Below, piece by piece: positions 1 through 4,595 of a DNA stretch of 5,567 nucleotides. Numbering within the stretch: position 1 is the stretch's first letter; every line of letters begins with the position of its first letter. The translations under genes were made by a program, and so were the position numbers. The DNA comes from Anaerolineae bacterium. GTDB taxonomy: Bacteria; Chloroflexota; Anaerolineae; Anaerolineales; Villigracilaceae. The stretch spans positions 1 through 5,567 of the forward strand of contig PLNY01000185.1 of assembly GCA_003141915.1 (NCBI GenBank), given 5' to 3'. Under the pieces are notes generated by a model, which was not told the origin of the DNA, searched no databases, and saw only the letters and a program-made list of their open reading frames with translations.

Positions 1-813
1 CGGGTTATATTGTAAAGCGGTATTGACGACCGCTTCCACCTCCGGTGAAACACGCGAATTGATGCGGCGGATCGGGCGTTCTCCAAACGAGAACGGCGGT
101 TCAAGACGCGGGTCGCGGCGGGTAAGCGCATGATGGAGGGTCGCGCCAAGGGCGTAGATATCCGCTGCAGCTGTGGCTTCGCCGCGATATTGTTCCGGCG
201 GCGAATAACCTTCGGTGCCGATCATCGTTCCCTTTTGTCCGACTTGAAATGTTTTGGCGATGCCAAAATCTACGAGGACCACATCGCCGTTGCTGTTGAT
301 CATGACATTGGAAGGTTTCATGTCGCGGAAGACAATTGGATCGGGCTTATGGCTGTGCAGGAAGGCCAGCACATCGCACAACTGAATCGCCCATGTCAAA
401 ATTTGCTCTTCGGGCAAAAAGCCTGGTGTATCGTTGATGATGGCTTCCATATCCTTGCCGTGGACGAATTCCAAAACCAGGTAGGATCGGTCTTCCTCGG
501 AAAAATAATCGTAGATGCGCGGAATGGATGGATGATTCAACGTTGCCAATAAGTTGGCCTCGCGCTCGAAATTACGGATGATCGTTTGCCGCGTGAGCGG
601 ATCAGGCGCAGTGTTGATCATTTCCTTGACGGCCACCAGTTTGGTTACATTAGGGAAGTGCAGGTCCCGGGCGCGATAAACTGACCCCATACCGCCAACG
701 CCGATCACTTCTTGAATGTGATACCGGTTGGCCAGCGTTACGCCCGATTGCAGTTGTCGGCGGGGATGAGCGGACTTCTCCTCGGATGGAGGCGTAATGT
801 TTTGTGTTTCCAA
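1..813 (-). CDS. Ser/Thr protein kinase (Hanks/PknB type), N-terminal part, cut by window edge
   Basis: It transfers phosphate from ATP to Ser/Thr of target proteins. The 271 visible residues hold most of the catalytic domain. They show the glycine-rich loop GVGGMGSVY (about 38-46), ATP-binding Lys63 in VAVKE, an alpha-C Glu at 83 or 85, the catalytic loop FRDMKPSN (162-169, Asp164), DFG (182-184), SPPEQY in the APE position (204-209) and the alpha-F Asp218 in ADIYALG. The usual His of HRD is Phe here; the other catalytic residues are present, so activity is expected. The start is TTG at 813-811. A strong AAAGGAG lies 7 bp upstream, an in-frame stop at 837-835 rules out a longer form, and the next in-frame ATG is Met42 inside the glycine loop. 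The C-terminal end (rest of the kinase lobe, any membrane segment or sensor domain) is outside the window, so sensing mode and partners are unknown. It is divergent from the phosphoesterase gene. Confidence 0.95.
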   Translation of the reverse strand, partial: METQNITPPSEEKSAHPRRQLQSGVTLANRYHIQEVIGVGGMGSVYRARDLHFPNVTKLVAVKEMINTAPDPLTRQTIIRNFEREANLLATLNHPSIPRIYDYFSEEDRSYLVLEFVHGKDMEAIINDTPGFLPEEQILTWAIQLCDVLAFLHSHKPDPIVFRDMKPSNVMINSNGDVVLVDFGIAKTFQVGQKGTMIGTEGYSPPEQYRGEATAAADIYALGATLHHALTRRDPRLEPPFSFGERPIRRINSRVSPEVEAVVNTALQYNP

Positions 814-820
814 GCCGCAT

Positions 821-827
821 CTCCTTT
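821..827 (-). promoter_or_regulatory. Strong ribosome binding site fixing a TTG start
   Basis: Read on the minus strand this is AAAGGAG, followed by the 7-base spacer ATGCGGC and then TTG. The ATG inside the spacer (820-818) is only 3 bp past this site and out of frame with the kinase, so it is not the start. Confidence 0.85.
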
Positions 828-833
828 CCTTGA

Positions 834-862
834 ATTATAGTGTGCGTCGAAGGTATTGACAA
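834..862 (-). promoter_or_regulatory. Sigma70-type promoter of the kinase gene
   Basis: On the minus strand, TTGTCA (862-857, 5 of 6 to the -35 consensus) is followed by a 17-bp spacer and a perfect TATAAT (839-834). Transcription would begin near 827-828, giving a leader of about 14 bases that starts at the ribosome binding site. This is seen directly; activity is inferred. Confidence 0.75.
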
Positions 863-883
863 CCACCTGAAACTCTCATTAAT
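856..883 (+). promoter_or_regulatory. Possible promoter of the phosphoesterase/ParB-like pair
   Basis: TTGACA (856-861, perfect -35) is followed by a 16-bp spacer and ATTAAT (878-883, 4 of 6 to TATAAT). Its -35 box is almost the same DNA as the -35 box of the opposing kinase promoter, because TTGACAA read backwards is TTGTCAA. The weak -10 makes this promoter less certain than the kinase one. The leader would be about 43 bases. Confidence 0.4.
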
Positions 884-890
884 GAAAGTT
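871..890. promoter_or_regulatory. 20-bp near-perfect palindrome, candidate operator
   Basis: The arms are AACTCTCATT and AATGAAAGTT, which match at 9 of 10 positions with no spacer; the core TCATTAATGA is fully symmetric. It covers the candidate -10 of the rightward promoter and lies just upstream of the leftward -35. This is a typical place for a dimeric regulator to bind. No regulator gene is visible in the window, and the protein that would bind is unknown. Confidence 0.45.
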
Positions 891-932
891 GCCCTTGCCT
901 GTAAAGCGGTTCTAAGGCAGAATTCAGATACA

Positions 933-1562
933 ATGAAGATTCTTGCGCTCAGCGATCAGGTCGAGGAACGAATTTACAGCCTTGCCGGACAAGGCCATTT
1001 CCGTGAAGTCGGCTTGGTTCTCGGTTGCGGCGATCTTCCCTACGCCTATTTGGAATACCTGGTTTCGGCGTTGAACGTGCCGATGTTTTATGTACCCGGC
1101 AATCATGACCCGCAAGAGAATCCAAGATTGGTTTCAACGCGCGCCGAAGGCGGCTCCAACCTCGACTTGAAACTGGCGCGCGTCAAAGGACTTTTGCTTG
1201 CCGGCTTTGGCGGTTCGATCCGCTATCGTCCCGATGGAGTCAATCAATATTCCCAGGCGGAGGCTTTTTTGCGCATCATTCGGTTAATGCCCGGCCTGTT
1301 GTGGAATCGAATTCATTATGGCCGCGCACTTGACATCCTCATCACCCATTCGCCGCCCTTCGATATTCATGATGAGAAAACGCAGGCTCATCGCGGACTG
1401 AAAGCCATCAATTGGATTTTGAATTGGGCGCGGCCGCGTTATCATTTTCATGGACACACCCACTTCTATCGTCGAAATTTGGAACCGGCTGTCACCCAGC
1501 TTGGCCCAACCACCATTATGAATATATTTCCCTATAAGGTAATCGAGATCGAACATGCCTGA
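933..1562 (+). CDS. Calcineurin-like metallophosphoesterase
   Basis: A 209-residue cytoplasmic protein of the metallophosphoesterase superfamily, which uses a two-metal centre to cut phosphomono- or phosphodiesters. The substrate cannot be read from sequence. Motifs in order are LSDQV (Asp8), GCGD (Asp34), GNHD (56-59), THSPPF (His139) and GHTH (174-177). The first motif is normally DxH; here it is D-Q-V, so one metal-binding His is missing while all other ligands are present. GFGGSIRY (91-98) is also typical of this group. No signal peptide or membrane segment is seen. I chose ATG 933 because the conserved first beta strand MKILALSD starts there. A GTG at 840 would add 31 residues without family resemblance and would be upstream of the candidate promoter's start site. 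The ribosome site is weak (AAGG about 15 bases before the ATG). It overlaps the next gene by 8 bp. Confidence 0.9.
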   Translation: MKILALSDQVEERIYSLAGQGHFREVGLVLGCGDLPYAYLEYLVSALNVPMFYVPGNHDPQENPRLVSTRAEGGSNLDLKLARVKGLLLAGFGGSIRYRPDGVNQYSQAEAFLRIIRLMPGLLWNRIHYGRALDILITHSPPFDIHDEKTQAHRGLKAINWILNWARPRYHFHGHTHFYRRNLEPAVTQLGPTTIMNIFPYKVIEIEHA

Positions 1563-2406
1563 TGAATTTACTCCCCGCGCGCGCGCCGATTTCAGCAAGG
1601 CGCGTTTCAAGGCTTTTCTGAACCGCGCCTTCGCCGCGATTTCCGGTCAGCCGACTACATTGCTGGATTATGATGAGATCAAACAGAGTCTGCATATCGG
1701 CGGACCGATCTATCGCGGCGTGCATACCGTTCGTGTGGATCAGATCGTCGGAAGCTTGAACCGTTATCACGAATTTGACCGCGCTTTTCTTCCGGCGGAG
1801 AATCAACTGGCGGAGCGTTGGCAAAACATTGACAGCGCTTTTTATAAAGACATCAGCTTGCCGCCGGTGGTGCTTTATAAAGTCGGTCAGGTATATTTTG
1901 TGGTGGATGGACATCACCGCGTTTCGGTGGCGCGCCAGCAAGGACAGGAATTTATCGAAGCCGAAGTACGCGAGTGTTCGACCAAAGTTAACATCACACC
2001 CGATCTCAAAACCGAAGACTTAAAGATTCTCCATGAGAAAGTTCATTTCCTCGAGCGCACCGGTCTCGATGACCTGCGCCCGAAAGCAAAGATCCGCCTC
2101 ACCATCCCGGACGGTTTCGACCGCATGTTGGAACATATCGCCGTTCATCATTATTTTATGGGACTCGATCTCAAGCGCGATATTTCCGAAGAAGAGGCGA
2201 TTGCGCATTGGTACGACACGGTGTACTTCCCTATTGTCAAGATGATCCGGCAAAGCAAAATCTTAAAAGATTTCCCCGGCAAGACCGAAGGCGATCTTTA
2301 TTTGTGGGTGCTCGATCATCAGCGCTATCTGGCCGAAGAAGAAGGACAATCCCTCCAGCCGCCGGAAGATGCGGCGCGTAAATTCATCGAAGAACATGTG
2401 GATTGA
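1555..2406 (+). CDS. ParB/sulfiredoxin-fold protein with DUF4032-like C-terminal region
   Basis: A 283-residue soluble protein without signal or membrane segments. The clearest motif is VVDGHHRVSVAR (116-127). It matches the nucleotide-binding box of the ParB N-terminal/sulfiredoxin fold, which in relatives binds CTP, ATP or DNA ends. It is preceded by a conserved block GGPIYRGVHTVRVDQIVGS (about 49-67), then RYHEFDRAFLP (70-80) and LPPVVLY (102-108), as seen in similar proteins of Chloroflexota. The C-terminal part (about 185-262, from LTIPDGF to LYLWVLDHQRYL) resembles the DUF4032 region of actinobacterial proteins; this is from memory. No helix-turn-helix as in chromosome-partitioning ParB is evident, so a role in partitioning is unlikely. 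The gene starts inside the phosphoesterase gene (ATGCCTGA overlap) with little ribosome site of its own, so translation is probably coupled and the two proteins probably act together. The biochemical function is unknown. Confidence 0.75.
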   Translation: MPDEFTPRARADFSKARFKAFLNRAFAAISGQPTTLLDYDEIKQSLHIGGPIYRGVHTVRVDQIVGSLNRYHEFDRAFLPAENQLAERWQNIDSAFYKDISLPPVVLYKVGQVYFVVDGHHRVSVARQQGQEFIEAEVRECSTKVNITPDLKTEDLKILHEKVHFLERTGLDDLRPKAKIRLTIPDGFDRMLEHIAVHHYFMGLDLKRDISEEEAIAHWYDTVYFPIVKMIRQSKILKDFPGKTEGDLYLWVLDHQRYLAEEEGQSLQPPEDAARKFIEEHVD

Positions 2407-2500
2407 GCCGAAACTTTATGGCATAACGTTTCGGCCGCCGCTGGTGGAATTGTCAAAGACGGATAAAGAGAAAGTGATTCGAGAATTTGCATGGCGATAA
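2396..2500 (+). CDS. Possible 34-residue small protein or remnant of a lost gene
   Basis: An ATG at 2396, 11 bp inside the end of the ParB-like gene, opens a 34-codon frame ending in TAA at 2498. The product begins MWIEPKLYG and contains RPPLVELSKTDKEKVIREF. The ATG overlap copies the way the preceding gene is coupled to the phosphoesterase gene. The RPPLVxLS-(acidic/basic helix) ending recalls the C-terminal tail of the DapA/N-acetylneuraminate lyase family, so it could be the last piece of a decayed lyase gene. That resemblance is short and from memory. A stem-loop lies inside the frame (2407-2435), which argues for non-coding use instead. Expression is unproven. Confidence 0.3.
   Translation: MWIEPKLYGITFRPPLVELSKTDKEKVIREFAWR
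2407..2435 (+). terminator. Stem-loop directly after the ParB-like gene, possible transcript end
   Basis: GCCGAAAC (2407-2414) and GTTTCGGC (2428-2435) form a perfect 8-bp stem with a 13-base loop, starting on the first base after the TGA stop. There is no T-run after it, so it is not a classical intrinsic terminator. It may instead protect the 3' end of the mRNA or be chance. Confidence 0.35.
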
Positions 2501-2659
2501 ATTCATCATCTCACAATGGGCGATTATTTTACTTTATCCAATCCTCATATACCATCTTCGCAAGCGATGCGACGATGAATGCGCTTCTTGTTCCTCCTCA
2601 AATCCAGTCACCAATATTGCTGTTACAAAACCATCATGATTCCGAACCACTGAACCGAA
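2501..2659. other. Intergenic stretch without a recognisable gene
   Basis: It is AT-richer than the flanking genes. Neither strand gives a frame with protein family features or a start with a ribosome site. A minus-strand frame crosses it into the start of the lipoyl gene but reads like random sequence. No strong dyad or T-run is seen. It may be the worn remains of a gene, but nothing supports a specific identity. Confidence 0.5.
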
Positions 2660-2671
2660 TATAATATCCTC
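2660..2671 (+). promoter_or_regulatory. -10 box for a leaderless transcript of the lipoyl gene
   Basis: A perfect TATAAT (2660-2665) ends 6 bases before the ATG at 2672, which puts the expected transcription start at or next to the A of the start codon. No purine-rich ribosome site lies between them (only ATCCTC). No good -35 is seen at 16-18 bp (TGATTC at 17 bp). This is the arrangement expected of a leaderless mRNA. Confidence 0.6.
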
Positions 2672-3487
2672 ATGACCGATACTTGGCGACTTCTCATTAC
2701 ACCCCCCGCGCACGGCGCGTGGAACATGGCTTTGGACCAGGCGATTCTCGAACATATCGGGCGCGGCGAATCGATTCCGACTTTGCGATTATATTCATGG
2801 CAGCCGCCTTGTCTTTCGCTCGGTTACGCCCAGCCTTTTGCGGATGTGGATGTTGCCCGCCTCAACGAACGCGGCTGGGAAGTTGTCCGCCGTCCAACCG
2901 GCGGGCGCGCCATTTTGCATACCGACGAAGTGACGTATTCGATCACCGCGCCGAATGATGAGCCGCGCGTCGCGGGTTCCATCCTTGAAAGTTACAACCG
3001 TTTGGCTGGCGCGTTATTGCAAGCCGTGAAGTCCATCGGATTGCCGGTTGAAATAAAAGAAGACTCGGGCACACATCAGGCAACACCGAATCCGGTTTGC
3101 TTTGAAGTTCCATCCACCTATGAGATTACGGTCCACGGAAAGAAATTAATTGGATCTGCTCAGGCGCGGCGGAAAGAAGGCGTGCTTCAGCACGGCTCGC
3201 TTCCCTTGACCGGAAACCTGGCGCGCATTACCGAAGCTTTGACCTTCGCTGACGAGTCCGCGCGCCAAGACGCGGCGAAACGATTGCTGGCTCGCGCCGC
3301 AACGGTTGAGTCCGTTTTGGGACGCGAAGTTTTATGGAATGACGCCGCGCAAGCTTTCGTCTGGGCTTTTGAAACGACATTGGAACTGAAATTGGAAGAA
3401 CAGTCATTATCCGAAAGCGAACGCGGACGAGCCGATGAACTCGTCCGCGAGAAATATGCAAATCCAGATTGGACGAAACGCGTTTGA
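2672..3487 (+). CDS. lipM: LipM-like lipoyl-carrier octanoyltransferase (biotin/lipoate A/B protein ligase family)
   Basis: It probably moves the octanoyl group from octanoyl-ACP to a lysine of a lipoyl carrier protein (GcvH or E2), the first step of lipoate assembly before LipA adds sulfur; it acts in the cytoplasm. The 271-residue length fits LipM. Visible motifs are NMALDQAIL (18-26), LRLYSWQPPCLSLGY (38-52), VVRRPTGGRAILH (71-83, the family signature), PVCFEVPSTYEI (141-152) and GKKLIGSAQARRKEGVLQHGS (156-176). Cys143 lies where LipM-type enzymes carry the acyl-thioester Cys, and Lys158 is the family Lys. The Cys favours LipM over an ATP-using lipoate ligase (LplA), but LipL-type amidotransferase or LplA activity cannot be excluded. 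The start is the ATG right behind a TATAAT box. It stands alone, with the convergent isomerase gene after it; the stop codon abuts the hairpin repeat. Confidence 0.88.
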   Translation: MTDTWRLLITPPAHGAWNMALDQAILEHIGRGESIPTLRLYSWQPPCLSLGYAQPFADVDVARLNERGWEVVRRPTGGRAILHTDEVTYSITAPNDEPRVAGSILESYNRLAGALLQAVKSIGLPVEIKEDSGTHQATPNPVCFEVPSTYEITVHGKKLIGSAQARRKEGVLQHGSLPLTGNLARITEALTFADESARQDAAKRLLARAATVESVLGREVLWNDAAQAFVWAFETTLELKLEEQSLSESERGRADELVREKYANPDWTKRV

Positions 3488-3523
3488 TATGTAGGGGCGG
3501 AGCAACGCTCCGCCCCTACATAT
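3487..3523. repeat. GTAGGGGCG-type palindromic repeat, 17-bp perfect hairpin between convergent genes
   Basis: The two arms (3487-3503 and 3507-3523) are exactly complementary over 17 bp around the 3-base loop AAC. Each arm contains the GTAGGGGCGGAGC core or its complement. It starts at the last base of the lipoyl gene stop codon and overlaps the last codons of the isomerase. Short palindromes of this GTAGGGGCG form are, from memory, scattered in many copies through genomes of Chloroflexota and some other environmental bacteria. It may also act as a two-way transcription end for the convergent genes, though neither side has a strong T-run (TATTCTTCTT follows on the plus strand). Confidence 0.85.
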
Positions 3524-4583
3524 TCTTCTTCATCTCTTCCTTGAAATTTTCCAATGCTTGAATCGGCGTGGGGTCGACGCCATAAGCTATCGCCAGATAA
3601 TACGTCATGTAGTCGCCGAACAAAATCAAAGTCCACATGTGAGCGAGAAGGGAAGCGCCGCGCGCATCGAGAAAATCGGTATTGATGCCTTCGACCATGA
3701 AGGCTTGTTTGGTTAGATCAATCCGCAAACGATTACGCGGATGATCGGACGGCGCGCGCAGAAAGAGCGCCATGGTGTGCGGCATCAACACTTCTTCGGG
3801 AAACGTCGTTCCCGCCAGTGTGTTGTGATCGGCTTCCGGTAAAAATTCAAAGTTGGCTCCGGCTTTTGCCACTTCATTCACTTGTCCTTTGAAACGGCGC
3901 GCCACCGGCGACAGCGCTCCCGCGCCAAAGATGGTAACCCAGCGTCCCATCAACTGACCGGCGTAGCGTTTGGCAGAGTTATGAACGGTCGGAACATCGG
4001 CGCGCAAATGCTCCTGGGATTTCTTCATCGCTTCGATGGCTTCATTCAAATCTTTGGATGGATCAGGAATCAAATTCAATCTTGCAAGCAAAGCTAGTAG
4101 CAAACCAAAAGAGAATCCAACCGCGGCGCGTGGCTGGCCTTTATGGTTGAACGTCCAAACGGGAATTTTCTTTTCTTTTGCGCGCTTGGAGATTTCGCCG
4201 CCCGTGCTGATGACAACGATGTGACATTGATTCTCCACCGCGCGTTCAAATGAATCGAGAGTCTCTTCAGTGTTGCCGGAATGCGAAGATAAAACCACCA
4301 GCGTCTCTTTGCCTTTTGCAAAAGCGGGCAGACCGTAATCACGGTGAACAACAATTGGTACGAGACAACTTTGTGAAACGGCAGCCGCAACCAGGTCCGC
4401 GCCGATGGCGGAGCCGCCCACGCCCGCGATCGCAATGCGCTGAATGTTCTTTGATTCAGGCAACGGCATCGTTTGTCCTAATTCCCACGCCGACTTCAAT
4501 TGATCGGGCAGGCCGTCAATTTCGCCGAGCATGTTTTGCGGGTCGAGTTTTTTGAATTCGGAAAAATTATCGAGGTCAATCAT
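3516..4583 (-). CDS. Bifunctional phosphoglucose/phosphomannose isomerase (SIS domains)
   Basis: It interconverts fructose-6-P with glucose-6-P and with mannose-6-P in the cytoplasm, linking glycolysis/gluconeogenesis to nucleotide-mannose supply. At 355 residues it is of usual length for the family, with two SIS domains. Visible motifs are AGVGGSAIGADL (53-64), the phosphosugar loop SSHSGNTEETL (99-109), GQPRAAVG (149-156, Arg152), the second SIS start TIFGAGALSPVARRFKGQVNEVAK (217-240, Glu237) and PEADHN (249-254, His253). A C-terminal Lys348 sits in the tail after DPTPIQALE. Arg152, Glu237, His253 and the tail Lys fit the catalytic set known from archaeal PGI/PMI. The start is ATG 4583-4581 because AGGAG lies 7 bp upstream; a TTG one codon earlier would leave only 4 bp. 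It follows the membrane glycosyltransferase by 10 bp in the same operon. Its final Met codon and TAG stop lie inside the hairpin repeat. Confidence 0.93.
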   Translation of the reverse strand: MIDLDNFSEFKKLDPQNMLGEIDGLPDQLKSAWELGQTMPLPESKNIQRIAIAGVGGSAIGADLVAAAVSQSCLVPIVVHRDYGLPAFAKGKETLVVLSSHSGNTEETLDSFERAVENQCHIVVISTGGEISKRAKEKKIPVWTFNHKGQPRAAVGFSFGLLLALLARLNLIPDPSKDLNEAIEAMKKSQEHLRADVPTVHNSAKRYAGQLMGRWVTIFGAGALSPVARRFKGQVNEVAKAGANFEFLPEADHNTLAGTTFPEEVLMPHTMALFLRAPSDHPRNRLRIDLTKQAFMVEGINTDFLDARGASLLAHMWTLILFGDYMTYYLAIAYGVDPTPIQALENFKEEMKKNM

Positions 4584-4590
4584 CAATCTT

Positions 4591-4595
4591 CTCCT
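4591..4595 (-). promoter_or_regulatory. Ribosome binding site overlapping the stop of the upstream gene
   Basis: On the minus strand this is AGGAG, whose first bases are the end of the TAG stop of the glycosyltransferase gene. It stands 7 bp before the ATG of the isomerase. The overlap suggests coupled translation of the two genes. Confidence 0.75.

Noticed and set aside
650..820. Short minus-strand frame with ATG at 820 next to the kinase ribosome site
   Set aside because: It is out of frame with the kinase, has only 3 bp between ribosome site and ATG, and its product has no family features. It is a shadow of the kinase start.
11..910. Direct repeat TGTAAAGCGGT at 11-21 and 900-910
   Set aside because: A few 11-base matches are expected by chance in 5.5 kb, and the flanks do not match.
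840..932. Extended N-terminus of the phosphoesterase from GTG 840
   Set aside because: The extra 31 residues contain no family sequence and no ribosome site precedes the GTG. The conserved first strand starts at ATG 933.
929..934. TACAAT at the phosphoesterase start as a -10 box
   Set aside because: It overlaps the ATG itself, so a transcript from it would lack the start codon.
2379..2507. Direct repeat TAAATTCATC at 2379-2388 and 2498-2507
   Set aside because: It is only 10 bases with poorly matching flanks; it could mark a small rearrangement but is too short to claim.
2534..2755. 73-codon minus-strand frame across the gap before the lipoyl gene
   Set aside because: It overlaps the start of a clear gene, lacks a ribosome site, and its sequence resembles no family I know.
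3187..3636. 149-codon minus-strand frame across the lipoyl gene end and hairpin
   Set aside because: It lies antisense to the conserved lipoyl gene and overlaps the isomerase end in another frame; its composition is typical of a shadow.
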